5,454 nt of DNA from an uncultured Collinsella sp. (lineage in GTDB: Bacteria; Actinomycetota; Coriobacteriia; Coriobacteriales; Coriobacteriaceae), in assembly GCA_900754435.1 (NCBI GenBank), contig CAAECT010000190.1, positions 1-5,454 of the forward strand, given 5' to 3'. Below, in pieces: positions 1-5,352 of this stretch; position 1 is the stretch's first letter; each line of letters begins with the position of its first letter. The position numbers were made by a program, and so were the translations under genes. The notes under the pieces were generated by a model. It did no database searches. It had not been told where the DNA came from and worked only from the letters and a program-made list of their open reading frames with translations.

Positions 1-9
1 CCGAATTCT

Positions 10-53
10 GGGTCGCGCTTTCCCAGAGGACCCCCTTTGGGAAAGCGCGACCC
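10..53. repeat. Long near-perfect hairpin / palindromic repeat
   Basis: The arms 10-25 and 38-53 are perfect 16-base reverse complements. Pairing continues inward (26-29 with 34-37, one G-T wobble), giving a roughly 20-base-pair stem with a four-base loop at 30-33. Neither strand has a T-run after the stem, so it does not look like an intrinsic terminator. The four bases TTCT occur just left (6-9) and just right (55-58) of the stem. A 7-base direct repeat GGATGCA follows at 59-65 and 73-79. A dispersed intergenic palindromic element is the most likely explanation, but only one copy is visible here. It could also be a transcript-end structure of a gene left of the window. Confidence 0.7.
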
Positions 54-126
54 GTTCTGGATGCAGATTTCGGGATGCACTTTCCGCGACGCCCAGTCAA
101 CCTATGCCCTCGCAACGCCCGCGCAT

Positions 127-161
127 AAAAAACGAGGGAAGGCACGCGTCCTTCCCTCGTT
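127..161 (-). terminator. Intrinsic terminator of aspS
   Basis: On the minus strand a perfect 12-base-pair stem (161-150 pairing with 142-131) encloses a 7-base loop (143-149). It is followed by six Ts, read as the A-run at 127-132. The stem begins about 24 bases past the aspS stop codon. Stem, loop and U-tract all fit a Rho-independent terminator for the leftward aspS transcript. Confidence 0.93.
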
Positions 162-184
162 ACGGGCAATATGTAGCCGCTCGC

Positions 185-1972
185 CTACATCAGGCGCAGG
201 CTGACGTCCTTGAGCTGGGCGCCGCTAACGGCACTCGGAGCGCCCGACATGAGGTCGGAGCCGCTGGCCGTCTTGGGGAACGCCATGACGTCGCGGATGG
301 AGTCGGAACCGGTGAGCAGCATGCACACGCGGTCCAGGCCCAGAGCGAAACCGCCCATCGGGGGCGCACCAAACTTGAGGGCCTCCATGAGGAAGCCAAA
401 CTGAGACTCGGCGCGCTCCTCGGTAAAGCCCAGGAGCTTGAGCATGGACATCTGCATCTCGGCGTTGTGGATACGCATACCGCCGCCGCCGGCCTCAAAG
501 CCGTCCATGACAAAGTCGTAGGTGCACGAACCGGCTGCCAGCGGATCGGCCTCGATCTTGGCGATGTCGGTCTCGGTCGGCAGGGTAAAGGGCTGGTGCT
601 CGGCAGCATAGGCCTTGCGGTCCTCGTCCCAGTGGAACAGCGGGAAGTTGACGACCCACAGGAAGTCGTGGCCCTCGCGCTTGATCTCGAGTGCGTTGGC
701 CATGTGAGAACGCATGCCGCCCAAGATCTCGTCAGAGAGCAGACGCGGGCCGGCGGCGAACATCACAAGGTCGCCGGGCTCGACGTCCATGCGCTCGCGC
801 AGAGCCGCCATCTCCTCGTCCGAGAAGAACTTGACGATGGGGCTGTTGATGGAGCCGTCCTCGCGGAAGGCGATCCAAGCCAGACCCTTGGCGCCAAACG
901 TGGAGGCCACGCCGGCGAGCTTATCGATCTTGGCACGTGCCCAGGCACCGGCGCCCTTGGCGTTGATGGCCTTGACGACAGAGCCCTCCTCGTTCGCAGC
1001 GGTCGCGAAGACCTTAAATTTGGAGTTGGCAAAGATGTCGGTCAGGTCGACCAGGTGCATGCCATAGCGGGTATCGGGCTTGTCGGAGCCATAGGTGTCC
1101 ATGGCATCCCAGTAGTTCATGCGACGCAGCGGCGTAGGCATCTCGACACCCATGCGACCGAAGGCATCGGCCAGGACCTCTTCGAGCGCGCTCATGACAT
1201 CATTCTGGTCCACGAAGGACATCTCGATATCGACCTGAGTGAACTCGGGCTGACGGTCGGCACGCAGGTCCTCGTCGCGGAAGCACTTGGCAACCTGGTA
1301 GTAGCGCTCGACGCCACCGACCATAAGCAGCTGCTTCAGAAGCTGCGGGGACTGCGGCAGGGCGTAGAAGTTACCCGGCTGAATACGGCTGGGAACGATG
1401 AAGTCGCGAGCGCCCTCGGGCGTGGACTTAAACAGGGAGGGCGTCTCGACCTCCATGAACTCACGGTTGTGCAGCGCCTCGCGAATGGCAAAGGTAAAGT
1501 CGGAGCGCAGCTTGAGGTTGGCCATCATCTCGGGACGGCGGAGGTCCAGATAGCGATAGCGCAGGCGGGTGTCCTCGCTGGTCTCGATGCCGTCCTCGAT
1601 CTGGAACGGCGGGGTGACGGACGTGTTGAGCACCTCGGCGTGGTCGGTCAGGACCTCGATCTCGCCGGTCGCGAGCTTGGTGTTGGTGGTCTCCTCGCCA
1701 CGAGCGCGCACGACGCCGTGAATCTTGATGGGCCACTCGGGACGCATGGTCTCGGCGATCTTAAAGGCATCGCCGTCGGAGTGCTCGGGGTCGAAAGTGA
1801 GCTGCGTGATGCCCTCGCGGTCGCGAAGGTCGCAGAAGATAAGGCCGCCGTGGTCGCGGCGACGGCTCACCCAACCGGTGAGGGTGACCTCTTCGCCCAC
1901 GTTCTCGAAGCGAAGCTCGCCGCAGGTACGGGTGTGCATGGAATGCTCGTCAATGGGACGGGTCTGGCTCAT
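185..1972 (-). CDS. aspS: Aspartyl-tRNA synthetase (AspRS), bacterial type
   Basis: This class II aminoacyl-tRNA synthetase activates aspartate with ATP and attaches it to tRNA in the cytoplasm. The 595 residues match the usual bacterial length of about 590. In order: an N-terminal OB-fold anticodon-binding domain (about 12-115, with WVSRRRDHGG at 34-43); the catalytic core with ALPQSPQLLKQLLM (204-217) and motif 2 FRDEDLRADRQPEFTQ (231-246); the bacterial GAD insertion (roughly 300-420); then EHQPFT (458-463) and motif 3 GGFALGLDR (540-548). The C-terminus, with FPKT (565-568) and the LRLM end, is intact. The start is chosen because AAAGGAGGA lies 8 bases upstream. Met12 aligns with the E. 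coli start but has no such site. The gene is divergent from serB and ends in a clear terminator. His41 replaces the Leu found in E. coli and resembles enzymes that also charge tRNA-Asn. The family call is certain; the tRNA specificity is an inference. Confidence 0.98.
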   Translation of the reverse strand: MSQTRPIDEHSMHTRTCGELRFENVGEEVTLTGWVSRRRDHGGLIFCDLRDREGITQLTFDPEHSDGDAFKIAETMRPEWPIKIHGVVRARGEETTNTKLATGEIEVLTDHAEVLNTSVTPPFQIEDGIETSEDTRLRYRYLDLRRPEMMANLKLRSDFTFAIREALHNREFMEVETPSLFKSTPEGARDFIVPSRIQPGNFYALPQSPQLLKQLLMVGGVERYYQVAKCFRDEDLRADRQPEFTQVDIEMSFVDQNDVMSALEEVLADAFGRMGVEMPTPLRRMNYWDAMDTYGSDKPDTRYGMHLVDLTDIFANSKFKVFATAANEEGSVVKAINAKGAGAWARAKIDKLAGVASTFGAKGLAWIAFREDGSINSPIVKFFSDEEMAALRERMDVEPGDLVMFAAGPRLLSDEILGGMRSHMANALEIKREGHDFLWVVNFPLFHWDEDRKAYAAEHQPFTLPTETDIAKIEADPLAAGSCTYDFVMDGFEAGGGGMRIHNAEMQMSMLKLLGFTEERAESQFGFLMEALKFGAPPMGGFALGLDRVCMLLTGSDSIRDVMAFPKTASGSDLMSGAPSAVSGAQLKDVSLRLM

Positions 1973-1980
1973 ACCAGTGA

Positions 1981-1989
1981 TCCTCCTTT
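1981..1989 (-). promoter_or_regulatory. aspS ribosome binding site
   Basis: AAAGGAGGA on the minus strand lies 8 bases before the ATG at 1972. This near-ideal Shine-Dalgarno match fixes the start at Met1 of the 595-residue form rather than at internal Met12. Confidence 0.92.
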
Positions 1990-1999
1990 ATGGATCTGT

Positions 2000-2024
2000 G
2001 CCGCCCCGTGTCGTTCCGGGCGGC
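2000..2024 (-). other. GC-rich hairpin in the aspS leader
   Basis: The arms GCCGCCC (2000-2006) and GGGCGGC (2018-2024) are perfect 7-base reverse complements around an 11-base loop. On the aspS transcript the hairpin ends about 10 bases before the Shine-Dalgarno site. No U-tract follows, so it is not an intrinsic terminator. No T-box signature was found in the leader. It may influence translation initiation or simply reflect GC-rich sequence; no function is known. Confidence 0.5.
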
Positions 2025-2072
2025 GTCGTACAGATTTGCCCAGCCTGCGTAAACCGCGCAGCCAGACATGGC

Positions 2073-2090
2073 GTTCTATCTTATCGCACC
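2073..2090 (-). promoter_or_regulatory. Possible aspS -10 region
   Basis: On the minus strand the sequence TGCGATAAGATAG includes TAAGAT (2083-2078), a 4-of-6 match to the -10 consensus. No convincing -35 hexamer lies 16-18 bases upstream. It would give a leader of roughly 100 bases carrying the GC-rich hairpin. This is the best candidate in an otherwise GC-rich stretch, but it is weak. Confidence 0.22.
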
Positions 2091-2131
2091 TGTGTCGATG
2101 TGCCGCGAAAAAGTAACTCTTGCCCAAAGAC

Positions 2132-2193
2132 TTGACGGAGACGAAACAATTGACGCACCGTGGCCGTCGCCAAGGCGCGCCACGTGCGACAAT
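2132..2193 (+). promoter_or_regulatory. Possible serB promoter region
   Basis: Two copies of TTGACG, a 5-of-6 match to the -35 consensus, start 18 bases apart at 2132 and 2150. Neither has a good -10 at normal spacing. A TG-extended -10-like sequence TGCGACAAT lies at 2185-2193, about 35 bases before the serB start, but its own -35 position is poor. At least one of these elements probably starts the serB transcript; the sequence does not settle which. Confidence 0.25.
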
Positions 2194-2228
2194 GTGCCCC
2201 AATACAACTGCACTCGGAAAGGCCCGCC

Positions 2229-2864
2229 ATGACTGCACGCCTCATCGTTATGGATATCGACTCCACACTCATCAACCAGGAGGTCATCGACCTGTTGGGC
2301 GAGGAGGCCGGCGTAGGCGAGCAAGTGGCGAAGATCACTGAGCGTGCCATGCGCGGCGAACTGGACTTTAAGCAGGCGCTCGAGGAGCGCGTGGGGCTGC
2401 TTGCCGGCTTGGACGAGAGTGTGTTCGAGCGCACCTTTGAGCGCGTGACGTTTACCCCCGGCGCGCTGGAGCTTGTGCGCTCGGCGCACAGCAAGGGCTG
2501 GAAGGTCGGCGTCGTGAGTGGCGGCTTCCACGAGGTCGCCGACAAGATCGTGGCCGCCGCGGGCATCGATTTTTGCCTGGCCAACCGCCTGGAGGTGGTG
2601 GACGGCAAGCTCACCGGTAAGCTGGCGGCAGACATTGTGACCAAAGAGTCCAAGCTCATCCAGCTGCTGGACTGGGCAGTTGAGTGCGGTGTCGACATGG
2701 CCCATACCGTGGCAATCGGCGACGGCGCCAACGACATCCCCATGATTCAGGCTGCGGGCACGGGCATCGCGTTTTGCGCCAAGCCCAAGACGCGCGAAGC
2801 CGCCCCGTTTGCCATCGACGAGCGCAACCTGATGCTCGCCATGGACATCATCCTGCGTGACTAG
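2229..2864 (+). CDS. serB: Phosphoserine phosphatase (SerB)
   Basis: This HAD-superfamily enzyme hydrolyses O-phospho-L-serine to L-serine and phosphate, the last step of the phosphorylated serine pathway. It is cytosolic and Mg-dependent. At 211 residues it is the short form without an N-terminal ACT domain. HAD motif I is DIDST at 9-13, with nucleophile Asp9 and acid/base Asp11. The cap region has the SerB-typical MRGELDFKQALEERV (41-55). Motif II is SGGF (97-100), the motif III lysine is probably Lys142, and motif IV is GDGAND (164-169), followed by AFCAKPKTREAA (181-192). The ATG at 2229 is chosen because GGAAAGG (2216-2222) sits 6 bases upstream. An in-frame GTG at 2160 would add 23 residues that do not look like the family. 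The gene is monocistronic by layout: aspS is divergent and the lar operon has its own promoter-like region. Confidence 0.96.
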   Translation: MTARLIVMDIDSTLINQEVIDLLGEEAGVGEQVAKITERAMRGELDFKQALEERVGLLAGLDESVFERTFERVTFTPGALELVRSAHSKGWKVGVVSGGFHEVADKIVAAAGIDFCLANRLEVVDGKLTGKLAADIVTKESKLIQLLDWAVECGVDMAHTVAIGDGANDIPMIQAAGTGIAFCAKPKTREAAPFAIDERNLMLAMDIILRD

Positions 2865-2899
2865 CCGATCCGTCTAACAATTGAATCAGTCTGTCCTAT

Positions 2900-2935
2900 A
2901 GTTTCCGAACAATTTTGTCTTAGTGTTCGGAAACT
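2900..2935. promoter_or_regulatory. Perfect 12+12 inverted repeat, candidate operator of the lar operon
   Basis: AGTTTCCGAACA (2900-2911) and TGTTCGGAAACT (2924-2935) are exact reverse complements separated by 12 bases. The right arm covers the likely -35 of the lar promoter. Stem GC content is only 5 of 12 and no T-run follows, so a regulator-binding site fits better than a serB terminator. The TetR-family protein encoded at the end of the operon is the obvious candidate binder, by inference from position only. Confidence 0.6.
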
Positions 2936-2954
2936 TGCCCTTGAGTGCTAGACT
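2926..2954 (+). promoter_or_regulatory. Likely lar operon promoter (extended -10)
   Basis: TGCTAGACT (2946-2954) is an extended -10: TG, one base, then TAGACT, which matches 4 of 6. With a 17-base spacer the -35 would be TTCGGA (2926-2931), a weak match lying inside the right arm of the inverted repeat. Transcription would start near 2960, leaving a short leader with GAAGGGA (2964-2970) as the larB ribosome binding site. Confidence 0.45.
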
Positions 2955-2977
2955 TTGCGCCGTCGAAGGGAACATAG

Positions 2978-3760
2978 ATGGATAAGCAAGATCTTGAGCA
3001 ATTGCTGAGCGATGTTGCCGGCGGAGCAGTCACTCCGGCAGTCGCCCTCACGCGCATCCAGACGGCGCCAACCGCCGATTTGGGCTTTGCACAGCTCGAT
3101 CTTTCACGCGGGGTACGCCAGGGAGCCGGCGAGGTTGTCTACGGTGCGGGTAAACCCGCCGAGCAGATCGCCACCATTATCGAAGCGCTGCGCGATGCCG
3201 GTCAGGAGCGCATCCTGGTCACGCGCCTGGATGCCGAAAAAGCCACGCACACCGCTGAGCTTCTCGGCAACGACATCGACCTGGGGTATGTCCCGGACGC
3301 CCAGCTCGCCCTCGTGGGCGGCAAGCCCTCCCCTACCGGCAACGGACGCATCGTCGTCGCCTGCGCCGGCACGAGCGACCTGCCCGTCGCCGAGGAAGCC
3401 GCGTTGACGGCCGAGTTCTATGGCAACGAGGTCGACCGCCTCTACGACGTAGGCGTCGCCGGCCTGCACCGCCTACTCGCGCATGCCGAGGAACTTGCCC
3501 AGGCACAGGTGGTCATCGCCATCGCCGGCATGGAGGGCGCGTTGGCGAGCGTTATCGGCGGTCTGGTGAGCTGTCCGGTCATCGCCGTTCCCACCAGCGT
3601 GGGCTACGGCGCAAGTTTTGGTGGCGTAGCCGCACTGCTCGCCATGCTCAACTCCTGTGCCAGCGGCGTATCGGTCGTCAATATCGACAACGGCTTTGGC
3701 GCCGCTTACCAGGCAAGTCTTATCAATCATCTGAGCGCCGGCACACCCCGCGCCCGCTAA
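2978..3760 (+). CDS. larB: Nickel-pincer cofactor biosynthesis protein LarB
   Basis: LarB carries out the first step of nickel-pincer nucleotide synthesis. It carboxylates the pyridinium ring of nicotinic acid adenine dinucleotide and cleaves the phosphoanhydride, giving a dicarboxylated mononucleotide plus AMP. The 260 residues fit the family (about 250). The N-terminal part has RGVRQGAGEVVYGAGK (44-59). The C-terminal half resembles the PurE (AIR carboxylase) fold, with CAGTSDLPVAEEA (129-141), IAGMEGALASVIGGLV (182-197), PTSVGYGASFGG (205-216), and MLNSCASGVSVVNIDNGFG (223-241). Cys227 in MLNSCA probably corresponds to the catalytic cysteine reported for the Lactobacillus enzyme (from memory). 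The ATG follows GAAGGGA by 7 bases. larC begins 10 bases after the stop, and its AAGGAG site overlaps this stop codon. larE and larA are not in the window. Confidence 0.95.
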   Translation: MDKQDLEQLLSDVAGGAVTPAVALTRIQTAPTADLGFAQLDLSRGVRQGAGEVVYGAGKPAEQIATIIEALRDAGQERILVTRLDAEKATHTAELLGNDIDLGYVPDAQLALVGGKPSPTGNGRIVVACAGTSDLPVAEEAALTAEFYGNEVDRLYDVGVAGLHRLLAHAEELAQAQVVIAIAGMEGALASVIGGLVSCPVIAVPTSVGYGASFGGVAALLAMLNSCASGVSVVNIDNGFGAAYQASLINHLSAGTPRAR

Positions 3761-3770
3761 GGAGCATTCC

Positions 3771-4688
3771 ATGTCCAATCATCAGCACACGCTTATCATC
3801 GACGGCACCTCGGGCATCAGCGGCGATATGACCGTCGCGGCCCTGCTCGACCTGGGCGCCAGCGAGGAGCACCTGCGCGAACAGCTCGCCACGCTGCCGG
3901 TCGACGGCTTTTCGATCGCCGTGACGCGCGTAAACAAGCATGGCATCGACGCCTGGGATTTCGACGTCCAGCTTGCAGAGGAGCTCGAGAACCACGATCA
4001 CGATATGGCCTGGCTCTACGGCAACGAAGCAGCTGCCGAGCACACGCACGAGCACGAGCACCACCATCATGACCATGGCGAGCACGAACACGAGCACACA
4101 CACGAGCGTGACCATGAGGCCCACGGCCATGGTCACGAGGGTCACCATCACGCCCACCACCATCACCACCGTTCTTTGGCGGACGTCACCGCCATCATCG
4201 ATGGCTCGCAGCTAAGCGATGGCGCCAAGCGTCGCGCCCTCGCCATTTTTTCCGTACTCGCCGCGGCCGAGGCCAAGGCTCACGGCAAAACGCCCGAGAC
4301 CGTCATGTTCCACGAGGTGGGCGCCGTCGACTCCATCGTCGACGTCTGCTCTGTCGCCATCTGCCTCGATGACCTGGGCATCGAGGATATTGTCGTCGAG
4401 TCGCTCTCCGAGGGCCACGGCACCATCCACTGTGCCCACGGCCTTATGCCCATTCCCGTCCCCGCTGTCATCAACCTGTGCCAGGCAGGCAATATCGCCC
4501 TCATGCCTGCACCGGTCGCTGGCGAGCTCGTGACGCCCACGGGCGCTGCCATCGTCACCGCGCTGCGCACGTCCGAGCACCTGCCGGCACGCTACCACAT
4601 CGAAGCCGTCGGCTACGGCGCCGGCAAGCGCCCCTACGAGGGTTGCTCCGGCACGCTCCGTTGTCTGCTCGTTCACGTGGATGCATAG
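3771..4688 (+). CDS. larC: Nickel insertion protein LarC, LarC1 portion only, with His-rich insert
   Basis: LarC inserts nickel into the pincer nucleotide cofactor and is described as a CTP-dependent metallochelatase. The family signatures of the LarC1 domain are clear: DGTSGISGDM followed by ALLDLGA (11-30), MFHEVGAVDSIVDV (179-192), HCAHGLMPIPVP (220-231), GELVTPTGAA (251-260) and AVGYGAGKRP (279-288). Residues 91-133 form a histidine-rich insertion with 24 His, likely binding or storing nickel. The protein stops at 305 residues, just after the GTLRCLLVHVDA end of LarC1. Full LarC proteins run to about 400 and carry a LarC2 domain that binds CTP. In Lactobacillus plantarum LarC2 is reached by ribosomal frameshifting, but no LarC2-like sequence follows in any frame here. 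AAGGAG (3759-3764), overlapping the larB stop, fixes the ATG. The tetR start lies 2 bases after the stop, which suggests translational coupling. Confidence 0.92.
   Translation: MSNHQHTLIIDGTSGISGDMTVAALLDLGASEEHLREQLATLPVDGFSIAVTRVNKHGIDAWDFDVQLAEELENHDHDMAWLYGNEAAAEHTHEHEHHHHDHGEHEHEHTHERDHEAHGHGHEGHHHAHHHHHRSLADVTAIIDGSQLSDGAKRRALAIFSVLAAAEAKAHGKTPETVMFHEVGAVDSIVDVCSVAICLDDLGIEDIVVESLSEGHGTIHCAHGLMPIPVPAVINLCQAGNIALMPAPVAGELVTPTGAAIVTALRTSEHLPARYHIEAVGYGAGKRPYEGCSGTLRCLLVHVDA
4041..4169 (+). other. Histidine-rich metal-binding segment of LarC
   Basis: These bases encode LarC residues 91-133, of which 24 of 43 are His, mixed mainly with Glu, Asp and Gly. Histidine is written with both CAC and CAT, so the stretch is not a simple codon expansion. 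His-rich loops of this sort are known in nickel accessory proteins such as HypB and UreE, where they store or deliver nickel. That role is inferred here. Confidence 0.85.
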
Positions 4689-4690
4689 CC

Positions 4691-5230
4691 ATGGATGCCC
4701 GCAAAGAAAAAAGCCGCGCTGCCATCGTTGCAGCGTTCTCCGAGCTGCTACGCGAAGAGGACTACGGCAAGATTACCGTCGGCGACATCATCGCTCGCGC
4801 CCATGTGGGTCGGGCCACGTTCTACGGCCTCTTCAAGAGCAAAGACGACCTGCTGGCCGAGCTCGTGAGCGACATCTGCACCCACGCCCTCGACGACGAT
4901 GGCACACCGCTCGACGACCCACTCGTGCAGGTCAAGCATATCCTCAACAACCTCTGGGAGCGCCGTCAGGGCGTACGCGCCCTCGTAGCCGGCGCCGGCT
5001 CCCGCGTCTTCGCCGACTGTCTCCGCAAGACCATCATGTCACGAGCAGCCGAAACCGTCCCCGCCAACCCCACAGGCCCCGCCGGCACCATGGACCGAAG
5101 CTTCTTACTACACCACATAGCCTCAAGCTTCGTAGGAATGGTCCAATGGTGGGCCTGGCATAACTTCCAAGCAGACAAAGCCGACGTAGCCAAAGACTAC
5201 CTCTCGGCCATAAAGCCCCTCTTCAGCTAA
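4691..5230 (+). CDS. TetR-family transcriptional regulator
   Basis: This is a 179-residue one-component DNA-binding regulator. The N-terminal helix (about 6-22) and helix-turn-helix (about 28-48, ITVGDIIARAHVGRATFYGLF) carry the TetR-typical RATFY and the following FKSKDDLL (48-55). The C-terminal ligand domain (about 75-179) is poorly conserved and gives no ligand; WW at 153-154 and a nearby Trp (156) make an aromatic patch. The ATG lies 2 bases after the larC stop with no strong Shine-Dalgarno site of its own, so coupled translation is likely. It probably controls its own operon, perhaps at the palindrome at 2900-2935; that is inference. The last 45 or so codons use codons rare in the rest of the window (TTA, CTA, ATA, GTA, GGA, TCA), marking a shift in base composition that continues past the stop. 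Confidence 0.93.
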   Translation: MDARKEKSRAAIVAAFSELLREEDYGKITVGDIIARAHVGRATFYGLFKSKDDLLAELVSDICTHALDDDGTPLDDPLVQVKHILNNLWERRQGVRALVAGAGSRVFADCLRKTIMSRAAETVPANPTGPAGTMDRSFLLHHIASSFVGMVQWWAWHNFQADKADVAKDYLSAIKPLFS

Positions 5231-5340
5231 GTAAGAAGCTCATCCCAAAGCATAGCCCCAACCCAGAGCGCCACGCATCCCAAAGTGCCACTCACGCTTC
5301 AATGCCCCCCCCAACAGCAACAAGCCCCTCCCATCCAAAT
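5231..5340 (+). terminator. C-rich, G-poor stretch, candidate Rho-dependent termination region
   Basis: No intrinsic terminator follows tetR. By hand count, 5241-5340 holds 47 C and only 12 G, with little self-complementarity and a run of eight C at 5305-5312. Such a C-over-G bubble in the transcript is typical of Rho loading sites. This suggests Rho-dependent termination of larB-larC-tetR, as an inference from composition only. The stretch shows no coding sequence. Confidence 0.35.
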
Positions 5341-5352
5341 CCAAATTCAGAT

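Noticed and set aside
104..2116. A 670-codon open frame on the plus strand covering the whole of aspS in antisense.
   Set aside because: It mirrors the minus-strand aspS, which has full family motifs, a strong ribosome binding site and a terminator. Long antisense frames are expected opposite GC-rich genes with biased codons. It has no Shine-Dalgarno site and no recognisable domain.
2160..2228. A GTG start that would lengthen SerB by 23 residues.
   Set aside because: The ATG at 2229 has a good ribosome binding site at proper spacing and matches the family start just before the DIDST motif. The extension looks unrelated to SerB.
2076..2743. Two long minus-strand open frames opposite serB.
   Set aside because: They are antisense to a gene with complete HAD motifs and show no domain or start signal of their own.
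2900..2935. The inverted repeat as an intrinsic terminator of serB.
   Set aside because: The stem is only 5 of 12 GC, the loop is 12 bases, and no T-run follows on either strand. Its overlap with a promoter fits an operator better.
2943..2951. GAGTGCTAG as part of a CIRCE heat-shock (HrcA) operator.
   Set aside because: It resembles only one half of CIRCE. The partner half TTAGCACTC at 9-base spacing is absent, and the bases are explained by the extended -10 promoter.
5096..5132. An 8-base inverted repeat CGAAGCTT/AAGCTTCG inside tetR.
   Set aside because: It lies within the coding sequence with an ordinary protein reading through it. Each arm contains the palindrome AAGCTT, so the match is partly automatic. 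No U-tract or other sign of function is present.
4689..5230. LarC2 reached by programmed frameshifting after larC, as in Lactobacillus plantarum.
   Set aside because: All three forward frames after 4688 were considered. One is the TetR gene and the others contain no LarC2-like sequence.
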